Below, piece by piece: positions 42,838 through 53,219 of a stretch of 64,000 bases of DNA. Each line of letters starts with the position of its first letter. The stretch's first letter is position 1. Source of the stretch: Caenorhabditis elegans (taxonomy: Eukaryota > Nematoda > Chromadorea > Rhabditida > Rhabditidae). The notes below the pieces were generated by a model, which saw only the letters and a program-made list of their open reading frames with translations, was not told where the DNA came from and ran no database searches. Both the position numbers and the translations under genes were made by a program. The stretch lies in the NCBI RefSeq assembly GCF_000002985.6, contig NC_003279.8, forward strand, positions 11,780,001-11,844,000. The letters run 5' to 3'.

Positions 42838-43459
42838 ATGATATTATTTTACATTATTATATTTTCTTTTCTAATTCCTAATCCGGAATCTTGCTTAGTT
42901 GTGCACAACTTATGTAAGTTTTCTTAAACCTATTCTACATAAACCCAATTTCTCATAGTATCAACTCCTTGTGCTGGAACTTGGACAGCCTGGGCAAATG
43001 TAACAGGAGCCGTGTGTAATGATACCTGTGGATTGTTCGGAAGAATCGATCAGTACAGAGAATGTTTGCCGAGGGGGTGTCAGTGCAGGTAATTGATAAA
43101 ATTAAATACTATGTGTATTATCAAATTTTGGAATGCCATGCAATACAGCGATTCCCGTGTTTTTGTCCAGTTCTGCATACATAGTTCACATTTCTAAAAA
43201 AAAAACACCGGAGCAAAACTTTGTACTCTATAAGATAACAAAAATGTTATTTAGTGGGCTTTCAACACAAGAAGCTCGATGTGCGGACGATACATGCAAG
43301 TTTCCAAGGGTAGCATGCTCTGATCCGGCCACAAAAATAATTGACTTGGAACTTCAAAGAGTGTACTGCAAAATGCCTGATTTTACAAAAGCACAGGATA
43401 TTCTAATTTCAACAAAAGGCAATGACAGCACACATGACGGAGCTTTGGAACAGAAATGA
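42838..43459 (+). CDS. Small secreted cysteine-rich (thrombospondin-1-like) protein, 136 aa
   Basis: Exons 42838-42913, 42959-43088 and 43255-43459 (76, 130, 205 nt; 411 in total), phases agree, stop TGA. The first exon gives a signal peptide (MILFYIIIFSFLIPNPESC). The second carries STPCAGTWTAWANVTGAVCN, DTCGLFGRIDQYRECLPRGC; the third QCSGLSTQEARCADDTCKFP, RVACSDPATK, then a cysteine-poor tail. The W-x2-W with spaced Cys and CGxxG-RxRxC layout resembles the divergent TSP1-type modules found in secreted nematode proteins. Predicted extracellular; the function is unknown. The start was chosen because it opens the only frame giving a signal sequence and correct phase. Confidence 0.75.
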
Positions 43460-43945
43460 TATTCAATACAAACATCACAACCACATAAAGACTATTATTA
43501 AATTTTGTTTGGCATCCTGGGATGTACCTTCCACTAAAAACATAAACTCACAAGTAAAATATGTGATACTGATAAAATCCTGTAAACCAATGTCACCCTA
43601 CATTTTTCAAGTGACACTTTACTTTTTTTGCCAGGGCTCAGTGCATTTACTTCAAAAATACTTGCAATATTTTTTCGTACTTTTCGAATAAAGCTGGAAT
43701 CTAATTTCCAGCTGTTCCTATTTTTAATTCTTCAGCGGAGCCGGTTAGAAATTATAACACATTTCAATGTTCCTTTTAGACAGTTTATATATAAAATCAA
43801 TAAAAAATTTATTTGGAGAAGGATGAACATTTTAATCAAATTAATAGGACTTGAAAGTTGTTTCTAATTTCTGAGTCTCATCCACAAATTGTTTGAGAGG
43901 CGAATCCATGCAATGTAGTGATGTATTGAGCAAATGACTTGATAC

Positions 43946-45085
43946 TGTAGGCGGGGTGCTCCGCTCCTGCCTATTAGTGTGGATCAGGGGTGTGCGGCAA
44001 ATGGAAAAAATTGCCGAGCTCGGCAAATCGGCAATTGCTGGTTTTTCAAAATTTGCCGAGCTCGGCAAATTCGGCAAATCTCTTTTTTCAATATTTGCCG
44101 AGCACGGCAAATTCGGCAAATTTGCCGTGCTTAACAAACTCGGAAAATTTGATATTTTCTCGGAAAATTTGATATAAAAATTTGATATTTTTTATGTTTT
44201 TTGGAGCACCAAAACTACTGAATTCTTAACACACATCTGGTTTCTGAATAAGTTCCGCGTAGTATTTCTGTTTAAGCATCAAAATAGCTCAATTTTGTGT
44301 CATTTTACTAAATTTTTGGCTAAAAAATCAAAAGTTTTAGTCAAAATTGTACTGTCAAATTTTTGACGTGTGCGGCAAATTTCGAAATTTGCCGAGCTTG
44401 GCAAATTCGGCAAATTTACTTTTTTGAAATTTGCCGAGCTCGGCAAATCGGCAATTGCTGGTTTTTTAAAATTTGCCGAAATCGGCAAATCGGCAAGTCG
44501 GCAATTTTCGGCAAATCGGCAAATTTGCCGCACACCCCTGGTGTGGATCTCTTTATTCCACTCTCGTATGGTTAGGGACCGAGGCCAGGTTCTAGGTCCA
44601 ATAGTAGAATATATAAAAATTTATATAAGAAAGATATAATAAGAAACAGTAGAGTAAGTTAGATACAATAGAAGTAGGATAATATGCGAGTCGGGCTCAA
44701 CCGTTATCTCTCGAGGTTGCCCTCACCCAGACTGCCCTCTCCTACTCTTAGCGCCGCTCCACTAGTAAACGAAGGTACAGCTGGTGTTATAGCCTCTCCG
44801 AATGTCTCGGGAGTAACTTTATTGAAGTAAGTTGAAAATAACAATAGATTGGAATAGGAGCACAAGAACTGAAGATTGGGGAAAATAAGAAATTTTTGGT
44901 AGAACAATGGGGACGATAACTGTGCCCGTCCCTTCGGAAGGGCGCGTATTTATACTCCTGCCTCGGGAGGCGGAGTCAAGAGGTCACACATTGGTGAGAG
45001 AGATGGAGAAAGTGGAAAGAGCAATATGACATTAGAAAACAGTGAAGGCGGGGGAAAATGGGTTGATAAAGGTACGTTGCAAACA
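43946..45085 (-). mobile_element. LTR of a BEL/Pao-type retrotransposon, split by a hAT MITE
   Basis: On minus the candidate LTR starts TGTTTGCAACG just after a purine-rich GCCGGGGAG, has a TATA box (GGAGTATAAATACGCGCCC, about 44955), an AATAAA near its 3' end (about 44565) and ends CCCGCCTACA at 43946. Removing the MITE and one target copy leaves about 575 bp. The TGT...ACA termini fit LTR ends. The purine tract and gag remnant just upstream make this a 3' LTR. No second LTR was found in the window. Boundaries are approximate. Confidence 0.6.
43985..44540. mobile_element. hAT-type MITE (CAGGGGTGTGCGGCAAA family), copy 1
   Basis: Perfect ends CAGGGGTGTGCGGCAAAT and TTTGCCGCACACCCCTG are flanked by 8-bp duplications GTGTGGAT (43977-43984, 44541-44548). 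556 bp, made largely of TTTGCCGAGCTCGGCAAA palindromic units; no transposase. Inserted in the retrotransposon LTR. Its near-twin is at 49529. Confidence 0.95.
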
Positions 45086-45096
45086 CTCCCCGGCAA

Positions 45097-45434
45097 TTAG
45101 TGGACATCTGATAGTGGAGCTTGAAGACACCAAGATGAGTGGTGATTTGTCCTGTGACAGTAGTGACATCTCTTCTTCTGGCACTCGTGGAGTTCTTCTT
45201 TCTTCTTGAGGCAGAGCAGACATCGATTGTTATTCTCCAGGTGAGCTTTTCGGGCTTTCGGATCTTTGATGATCCCACATCTGTCAGACAGATGTTTGCT
45301 GGTGCAATAAGCACATGATGGGCTTTTCGGTTCGTCTGCAACCGTAAAGCTTCTGTGGAACTTTGCTTTGAACAGCGTTTTGTTCCCTTGTTTGGGAATC
45401 TTTGGAATCTGTTTTGACAGATTTTCTCCCTTGG
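45097..45434 (-). pseudogene. BEL/Pao retrotransposon gag remnant with zinc knuckles
   Basis: One open frame on minus reads AKGENLSKQIPKIPKQGNKT, FHRSFTVADEPKSP, SCAYCTSKHLSDRCG, RKAHLENNNRCLLCLKKKEE and LHECQKKRCHYCHRTNHHSS, WCLQAPLSDVH, then TAA. The repeated C-x2-C-x3-H-x4-C-like clusters are the gag-type zinc-binding pattern of BEL/Pao elements. It ends 12 bp before the LTR with nothing of pol between, so most of the element is deleted. The left side begins after an AAATTTAG that could act as a splice acceptor. Confidence 0.7.
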
Positions 45435-45735
45435 CTAAATTTTATAAATTAACATAAAAAGTTATTTGAAAAATGATAAACCTACGTGCCTACATTATTG
45501 TTTTCTGATCTTTAAAATCAACACTTATTTGCAATTTTATTCCGCCGCTCCACTAGGTGGAGAGACGCAGACTGTGGAAGGCATGCCAATAGGCTTGCCA
45601 ACCATCCGCCAGCAATACTATACCTTCCACCATACATGTAAGGAACAAGCTGTCAGTTGTCTTAGTTGTTGCGATCTGTAAACTTTGATTAAATTGAACT
45701 GTTTTACTTTAGAGTAACTCACCATTCAATTTCAG

Positions 45736-45897
45736 TCACATCCCGCCCTTTTCGAGAAGCCCAACCAATATCAAGAGATTTTGAATGATCCGAAAAAATA
45801 CATTCTGGCAGTATTCAGGAGAAGAATAATTCAAAAAATTGGAAAAATAGAAGAAGGGTCACCGAACACAAGGCGACATGGAGAGAAGAATGAGTAA
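45736..45897 (+). CDS. Possible 3' exon of an uncharacterised gene
   Basis: After an AATTTCAG acceptor, an open frame of 53 codons reads SHPALFEKPNQYQEILNDPK, KYILAVFRRRIIQKIGKIEE and GSPNTRRHGEKNE, stop TAA. The composition is protein-like. An upstream candidate exon (frame with MPIGLPTIRQQYYTFHHT, donor at about 45643) ends one base over, which does not match phase 0, so the model is incomplete. The final GAGTAAGG could also be a donor. Confidence 0.3.
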   Translation, partial: SHPALFEKPNQYQEILNDPKKYILAVFRRRIIQKIGKIEEGSPNTRRHGEKNE

Positions 45898-46444
45898 GGT
45901 TGGTGGGCAAGGTGTGCCAGAGATTTTACAATTGAGGCAATGTGCAACAAGGAGAGACGCAGAGATAGGGGCCACTAGGAGGAGGACAGAACACTATAAA
46001 TTTGCTATCAATTGATGACGTCACTTACCAAACATTTGGGTTCCCACTACCTCGGTGTACTGTTTTTATCGATTTAAAGATTGGCAGACTTGCAAAGACT
46101 TTTTGAGCTGTTTCCCAAAAAAAATTGGTTTGTGGAGTACCGAAATTCGGAACTTTGCTTCCTTAGACCCAAAATAGTCCAAAACTACCAAATTTTGTAA
46201 TGAGACGTGCTGAAAAAGTTTCAATAAAAAAAGTTATGTCCGCTCAAAGTTTTGGAAAAAATAGTATATTTTTAGCTAAAACCTCAAATGTTGGCAACTT
46301 CTCGGTGTCTCCGCGGTTGATACTTGATTTCACTTGATTCATTCTCAGAATTTAGTGTTCCTATAATAGATAAGTAGATATGCATCAAAATAGTACAGAA
46401 TTTTATTTCAAATTTGAAAAAAAATGATAAAAAAACACTTCAAA

Positions 46445-46611
46445 TCAGTTCTCTAATTTCCTGATTTTCAAAAGTTCATCATTATCGTCTTTGCCGAAGC
46501 TAACTTCAAATTCCCGATTATCAGGGGTACACATCGCATTTTTCTCTACATTGTCGTCAACTATTACAAGTTTCTGGCTTCCCTCATAAATTGAAATGGA
46601 AGAATTTGCCG
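46445..46611 (-). CDS. Possible 3' exon fragment
   Basis: Open minus-strand frame reading SSISIYEGSQKLVIVDDNVE, KNAMCTPDNREFEVSFGKDD and NDELLKIRKLEN, stop TGA. Its 5' side runs into a dispersed repeat (46636-46805), so either the exon was truncated by that insertion or its start is elsewhere. Not recognised. Confidence 0.3.
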
Positions 46612-46635
46612 AACAAGGCCATTGTGGCTCGGCCC

Positions 46636-46805
46636 TATCTGGGGTAGATTTACGGCGCGTTGCGTGTCGCGTCGCGACTCGGTTTTAGTTGTAAAACTAA
46701 ATGTATTTGTCCGTGTAGAGTACACGACTTTCCCACGCGTTGTCCGGCAGGAGATTGTCATTGGAGCGCGAAAAATGCAGTGAGGAAGACCAGAACCCCG
46801 TGTCA
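46636..46805. repeat. GCGTTGCGTGTCGCGTCGCG dispersed repeat
   Basis: Sequence GGTAGATTTACGGCGCGTTG, then GTGTCGCGTCGCGACTCGG and GGAGCGCGAAAAATGCAGTG. A related fragment lies at 33660-33760. I recall this as a common C. elegans repeat, without a search. Confidence 0.6.
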
Positions 46806-47548
46806 AGTCCCCTATATTTCCCCTCCAAACAATAATTCAAGTTTCCCTTGTTCTCATTTCTACAAGATAGTCATCCGCTGTTCTGTTGGCTAACGTGGAT
46901 CATTCTCACTAAAAAAGAAAGCATATTCACCATGTAATGTCGTCACTATGAGCATGATAGTAATTGTCATTTTAGCAATTTTCGCGATTTTCAGACATGG
47001 TAACCGTCTATAGTAGCGCCAGTGGGGAAATTGTTAAAAACCACTACTATGGTCCCAAAATGGCCAAATATCGTAATAGAGCTTTTCAAAAAATTTTGAA
47101 TTTTTTTTATTTACTGTCAAAAAGTGGTAATTACTCAGTTTTTGCCACTCATAATTTTGGAATTCGACCAAAAACATGTTCTTTGCTACATTCAGATACT
47201 TTAATTTTGTTTTAATTATTTGTACATATTAAAACATTTTAGGCGTCGGAACAAGCGGCATTATTCTGTATTTCCTTAAAAGTTGATATTTTTCAAAATT
47301 TTGGCATTGAAAAATCTAAAATTTTGTTGAGGGTTTTATTATGATATTCAGTGGTTTTTGAACATTATGAGTGGATTTAGACAAAATCCCCACTAGCGCT
47401 ACTCCACCTAATACTACACTTTTAAACCGCGTAATTTTGAAAAAAAATACAATCGCATAATACATAACGTAATCTTTTTATGCATATAAGTCAACGTTAA
47501 GAATTACGATATTACATGATTAGGTAGAATTGATAGAGTACAACCTCT

Positions 47549-48619
47549 TTAACTCGACATGGTTACATTAAGAATTTGAATATCTCCTTGAATCCATAGT
47601 TTGACATAATCTTCAAAAGGGCTTGAAGTCCGATGTGTGTAGCTTGTAAAAAACACTTGATTGATATGAATTTGCAGAGCGGCTACTTGATTCACAATTG
47701 TCATATTAAATTGAGAATTTGGCGTGAACGGCCATCCGCCGTCCTCTTCAGATGCTCCCCACACACCGTCAAGCAGTGTTGCGCGGACCACCTGGAAATC
47801 TTTTAAGCTTTATTAATAATTAATCCAGTAAAAACTTACAAATTTAGCATTGGGACGTGGATTGAAATGAAAAAGGAGGTCTCCATTAGGTGCAACCAAA
47901 TTCAACGACCACTGGCTAATTAATGGGATCGCTGACAGAAATATACTTTGCCCCTCGTTAAACTGTGTTTTCGGAATTCGACTCATGTACGGAAGGGCTA
48001 ATCCACCATTTGATTTAGCTGTGCAAGTAAAGATATATATCATTATGAAAGTTTGAATAAACCTACAATTATATTTGAAGTTCCATATTTCACCGTCAAA
48101 TGTAATATTATACTTGAAGTCTAGAAAGTTTATCAAGGGGCTTTCCATCTTCATCGGGAACAAATCAAGTGGATCCGAAGGGCATTTGTTGTTTGTATTG
48201 TTTACCTAAAATCGCAGATCTTTAAAAATGCTCGTTTTCAATTCCTTACTTTTATGGCAACTAGTAATCCACCTGTAGAGTTTTGCTGTTTTACAGTCCA
48301 CACAGTATAATACTCTTATAACGCACAAACGTTGTCATTTCCAGTTGCTAGAACACAGTACAACGCAGAGAAGCATCGAGAGACACAGGTCTTCCAGGTG
48401 ATGGAAGGAAGTAGATCATTCGTAAGACTAAAAGTTGGTCGACCCCATGCAACCATCATCGAGTACGAGGAATTCTGAAGTGAATTAAGTTTATTGAAAT
48501 TTAGAAAGACCCACAACAAAAAATTTGAACTAGTGTTAGTTGTTGACTTGAAAATCATACCTTACCGCAATTTGTACGGACATTACAATGATAAATAGAG
48601 AACATTTTAAAAACATCAT
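47549..48619 (-). pseudogene. Secreted PAN-like (CW) + galectin-domain protein with an in-frame stop
   Basis: Minus exons 48619-48566, 48474-48250, 48205-48067, 48018-47840 and 47791-47549; phases agree throughout. Order: signal peptide (MMFLKCSLFIIVMSVQIA); a PAN-like/CW cysteine module (MMVAWGRPTFSL, WKTCVSRCFSALYCVLATGN, DNVCAL); a linker; a C-terminal galectin-type fold (LLFHFNPRPNAKF, VVRATLLDGVWGASEEDGGW). HFNPR and the Trp are kept, but V-x-N reads V-R-A and the WGxEER arginine is gone, so sugar binding may be altered. A TAA at 48318-48316 interrupts the PAN-like module exactly where family members continue (EYYTVWTVKQQNSTGG follows in frame). Either a pseudogene, a sequencing error, or two models. 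All splice sites remain intact, so the break is recent. Confidence 0.75.
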
Positions 48620-48810
48620 TGTGTGCGAAGAAATGAAAACACAAATGAAAGATTGAGATTTTTCAAAACAATGTATGTTTTCGAATCGGCGTCTGGAGCC
48701 ATGGCAATGCGAATAATAATATGCATGTATTTGCCAAATACATTTGTATTTCGACTAGAGGAAGGAAATAATATTTGGAATAGCAAAAAAGTTTAACTTC
48801 CGTTTACCAC

Positions 48811-49056
48811 TTAAAAAGGATATGCTGTGAGGGATTGAAGTTTGTCGGAAATTACTGAAACACGAAAGTTGTTGTCCTCAACTCTACTATGTTTATAAAA
48901 TGTTTTCCAATAATCGAGATACTTTTTAAAAACATATGGCGACACTGTGTAATTGAGCCGATCTGCCGGACTATTGTCTTTAACTGAAACAGTCAGACCG
49001 CGAATCGGTAGTTGAAAAATATGAACTGAGATTTTATATCTTAAGAGATTATGCAC
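48811..49056 (-). CDS. Possible C-terminal exon or relic of a secreted-protein gene
   Basis: Open minus-strand frame ending QLPIRGLTVSVKDNSPADRL, NYTVSPYVFKKYLDYWKTFY, KHSRVEDNNFRVSVISDKLQ and SLTAYPF, stop TAA. A CTCAG before TTCATATTTTTCAA could be the acceptor. It reads like the end of an extracellular domain of the CUB-like type common in worms, but that is a guess. No upstream exons were found before the hAT element at 49529. Confidence 0.35.
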   Translation of the reverse strand: MHNLLRYKISVHIFQLPIRGLTVSVKDNSPADRLNYTVSPYVFKKYLDYWKTFYKHSRVEDNNFRVSVISDKLQSLTAYPF

Positions 49057-49528
49057 ATCGGCAATTATAGGTTAAGCAACATTCGATGATCACATCTAGT
49101 TATCATATCCAAATGAATATTCAAATCTGAGAAATACTATCAAATGACTCCAAGTTTGTCTCTGATTCCGAATATCTCAGTGAAAAAAATGTCCCTGATT
49201 TTATATTTGAGCTTGAAATCGCGAATATCAAATGCGCGCCGAAATAAGTTTTCCTTTGAGTGCATTTGCCATTTAATTTTCCTTATATATTTTTTACTTC
49301 TTTCAGTTTTTCAGCTATTTTCATTCATTTTTATGCAGAAAAAAATCGATAAAATAAGACAAAAATGAATGGAAATAGCTGATAAACTGAAATAAACAAA
49401 AATATATAAATAAAATTAAATAAGGCAAACGCGCTCCAAGGATAATCTGCATAATTTACTTCGGCGCGCATTTGAAAAATCTCACGGGTGCACAAATGAA
49501 AATCGCGATTTCAAGCTGGGATATAAAA

Positions 49529-50023
49529 CAGGGGTGTGCGGCAAATGGAAAAAATTGCCGAGCTCGGCAAATCGGCTATTCCTGGTTTTTCAAAATTTGC
49601 CGAGCTCGGCAAATTCGGCAAATCTCTTTTTTCAATATTTGCCGAGCACGGCAAATTCGGCAAATTTGCCGTGCTTAACAAACTCGGAAAATTTTGATTT
49701 TTTTAAATGTTTTTTGGAGCACCAAAACTACTGAATTCTTAACATCTGGTTTCTGAATAAGTTCCGCGTAGTATGTCTGTTTAAGCATCAAAATAGCTCA
49801 ATTTTGTGTCATTTTACTAAATTTTTGGCTAAAAAATCAATAGTTTTAGTCAAAATTGTACTGTCAAATTTTTGACGTGTGCGGCAAATTTCGAAATTTG
49901 CCGAGCTCGGCAAATTCGGCAAATCTACTTTTTTGAAAATTGCCGAGCTCGGCAAATCGGCAATTGCTGGTTTTTTTAAATTTGCCGAATTCGGCAAATC
50001 GGCAAATTTGCCGCACACCCCTG
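49529..50023. mobile_element. hAT-type MITE (CAGGGGTGTGCGGCAAA family), copy 2
   Basis: Same ends as copy 1, flanked by 8-bp duplications ATATAAAA (49521-49528, 50024-50031). 495 bp. Internal sequence is almost identical to copy 1 but lacks several repeat units near both ends (a GATATAAAAATTTGATATTT block and a CGGCAAATCGGCAAGTCGGC block), so both moved recently from a common source. Confidence 0.95.
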
Positions 50024-50614
50024 ATATAAAATCAGGGAAACTTTTTGGGTTTTTTTCTCATAGATATTCGTTATCAGGGGAAAATTTGGAGTCATTTGAA
50101 AATATTTCCCAGATTTTGGTACCCCACCTTTAAGCCGGCAAAGGTCTTAGAGTTGGGTACACTCTACCAAATATATTTCACAATTCTTAAAATTCCTCCG
50201 ATAACATTGATGCACACAATCGGCACTGTGTTTTGCTTCTTTGATCTTTTAACTGATAAGGTTTTTGCTTTCTGCTGTGATTTCTTATGTGATGCCTCAC
50301 AGTCAGTTTTCAAAAAAGTATAGTTGTATACGGTCGATTTTGTTTTAAAAAAATTTGGTTTTGTGCCAATTGGCGTAACTTCAGAACCTGATCAGTTAGC
50401 GACTGGTACTAATAAATGCCGACCTGAATTTTGCAGTTAGGATCCGTAGTTTGAAAAGTTGAATAAATAACGTTACAAATTCTTGTTTAAAATTTCGACA
50501 AGTGTACATATTTTTGTGTGAGTAATTTGGGCACCCCATTTGCAAACGGTGTAGGCAGGACAATAATGACGATGACAGGCTCCGGCTTTAACCGCTCAAT
50601 GGCTAGGCATTGGG

Positions 50615-50791
50615 CACGTGGAGTCAGAAAGTCCCATTTCGCTTTGATCTACGAAAAATGCGGGAGAAGAGACGCAGACTTTTCAACTGATTTCGCATGG
50701 TAAAGAGTGTGCTGACGTCACAATTTTTCTGGTAAAAAATTCCCGCATTTTTTGTAGATCAAACCGCGATGAGACTTTCTGACACCACGTG
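50615..50791. repeat. CACGTGGTGTCAG palindromic repeat, copy 6
   Basis: The best-preserved copy: CACGTGGAGTCAGAAAGTCC at left, AATGCGGGAGAAGAGACGCA, CTGACGTCACA, ATTCCCGCATTTTTTGTAGA and GACACCACGTG at right. Confidence 0.9.
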
Positions 50792-51024
50792 ATTGGGGTT
50801 AAAATGGCACACATTCAAAATTACGTCATGCACAGGGGCGAACAACAGAGCAAGCGGGAAGAATGTAGATCACACTATATCAACAGAGGCCGCATAAACA
50901 CCACACGAAACTTCTATGTTTGTTAGTAGTAGATCAAAATTATATTTATACGACGGTCGTCGTAACATAAATAATTGATACAAAATGAATAAATGAGTTT
51001 TATTTTCAATTTAACATCGAACAA

Positions 51025-53166
51025 TTACAACCAATACATTAACAAAGTAACAACAGATGTGAACAATTTAACGGCTCCAGCTGATTTTGTTGTTGTCTCA
51101 GGTGGCGTTGTTTGTCTTGGTGGCCTTTCTGAAAACTCAAGCAGGTCAAATTTTTGCTTATTTGTACTTAGAAAAACCCACGGTTTACAAAATATTGTAC
51201 ATAGTACTGTCCAGCCGTTCCGTTTGTTGATGAAACTTTGAAATGCTGTCCAATAAATGGGATGGTCCATGGATTGTAGGATGGGTAGTCTTCGGGCGGT
51301 GCTGATTGTTCATACTTTGCCATACCATTATAAAAGCCTACAGTAACGTTTCCTCCAGTAGGGAAATGTCCGACAACCTGAATTTAAACTTTTGTTGCTG
51401 GTGGATTTTTTGAGACTCGGAAATTTCAACCGATGCTTTCACTACTTAATCTAGAACACAACTTCACCCAAAATCTACATATTTTAAAGTTTTCTATTGC
51501 AAAATTTAAATAACTTTGAGTAGTACATTTTACTGTTACCTACTTACTAACTATGTACTTACTACATACTTACTAACTTTGAGGCGGGCATTTTTATGTT
51601 GAAGGATGGCCCACTTACTAACTACTTACTAACTTCTTACTAGCTAAGATGTTTCATATTTGGCAAAAAACAAGGATTTTGACAAAACTCGTATTATCTA
51701 CTACTAATATGACGAAGCAGAGCCCTTATTAAAAACTTACACTTGCTCCAGAAGTTCCCGAACATCGAATATCATTTTCAATATTAACAACTATGGTACT
51801 ATCATCTTCACCGGCGGGCTTCATGTAAAATCCGGTTGTGCTATATACGGATGTTGTATTAGTTCCATTGATGTTGTCTACAATACAATTTCTTCAAACT
51901 GATCCAGTTTTTCCTCACTTACAATATCCTGGCTTTATTTTAAAACTGAAACCGTTATTCGTTGTAATATAGAATGCCGCCAGACTCAATGAGAACGTCT
52001 CCACATTAGGGAAAAGCACCTCGGAATTTTGAATTGTTATTGGATTCGAGAAGATTGGATAGACATTCACTTTGCTGTCTAGTGGGAAACCAGCGTACAG
52101 TAATCCGGACGAGCCTTTAATTTGATTCCAGTCACTGATAATTGATGATCTAGATGGTTTCGTTTGCATATTTGAATTAAGGAATAAAAATGTAGAATAT
52201 CCATTTGCTATGATGTTCATTTTACGAGCCTGGTAAATATCATACACGTGGAAGGTACCTGAAATATCGATTTTTGGCCGAAATTTTCTGACCAAACTCA
52301 CTGTCAACACGTTGTCCTGCAGAGCTGAGATAAATCACTCCGTTGAGTTGTTTCATTTCATTATCACTCAAGGATGTTGTGAGATACGCAGGTGGGTCAA
52401 CAGGGTAGCCTTGGATTTCTCCGGTGTTTTGAAGATTGTCCTGCATGATGTTTAAGAGCCTGAATTTTTGTCAAATGTGTTAGTTTTGTTTAGCATTTCA
52501 AAAAATATTAACTGTTTATAGGTGGAGTTAGGGCTCCCATGAAGTCGCTTTTAAATAGATTTTGCCGTGTAGATCAAGTTATTACGGAAGCACAAAATTT
52601 TAAGAATGCGTATTACACAACGTATTTGACGCGCAAAATATATCGTAGCGAAAACTACAGTAATTCTTTAAATGACCACTGTAGCTCCGTGTGTCGATTT
52701 ACGGGCTCAATTTTTGAAATGAATTATATTATTTATGTATCGATAGAATATTAAAAAAACGAAGGATAATTAAATATCGCCCGTAAATTGATAAAATCAC
52801 TACAGAAGTCATTTAAGTAATGTATTTTGCGCGTCAAATATGTTGTGCAATACGCATTCTCAGAATTTTGCGTTACCATAATAATAAGGTTAGAATATGT
52901 TTCATTGAATATTTTTCGGAATAGGGATTTTTGTTTCTGAAGAAATTTTTTTTTTAAACTTACGATTTAGAATTTTTAGCGGTGACTATATATACACTAG
53001 CCAAAAAAGATGTATCATCCGATTGAGCTGAGATATAAATGTTACACCATTCATACATATCATTGTTCACACGCATTCCCTTGAAGGAATTCAAATAGAG
53101 TAGCTGTTGAGCGGAGCCATACAGAAAAACTGCAGAAAAAGTTAGGAATGCAGTGGAAAGCTTCAT
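51025..53166 (-). CDS. Predicted secreted, GPI-anchored nematode protein (377 aa)
   Basis: Minus exons 53166-52964, 52459-52302, 52258-51923, 51877-51741, 51377-51182 and 51128-51025 (203, 158, 336, 137, 196, 104 nt; 1134 in total), with phases agreeing. Starts with a signal peptide (MKLSTAFLTFSAVFLYGSAQ). Middle: PVDPPAYLTTSLSDNEMKQL, FHVYDIYQARKMNIIANGYS, SGLLYAGFPLDSKVNVYPIF and NGTNTTSVYSTTGFYMKPAG, mostly beta-strand-like, with several N-glycosylation sequons and few cysteines. The end is a Thr/Pro-rich stalk (QTTPPETTTKSAGA) and a short hydrophobic tail (VKLFTSVVTLLMYWL) with no basic residues after it, the layout of a GPI-attachment signal. The donor at 51181 (C|GTGGGT) is weak; using it is the only way to keep phase into the last exon. 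Family not recognised. Confidence 0.8.
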
Positions 53167-53219
53167 TTTTTCAAAAAAAAAAAAAAAAGTTTCCTAGCCA
53201 CAAATTGTGTATGTGCAAA

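Noticed and set aside
44300..44640. Overlapping ORFs with SANFE/KICRARQI repeats
   Set aside because: Reading of the TTTGCCGAGCTCGGCAAA units inside the hAT MITEs; the same peptides appear in the copy at 49529.
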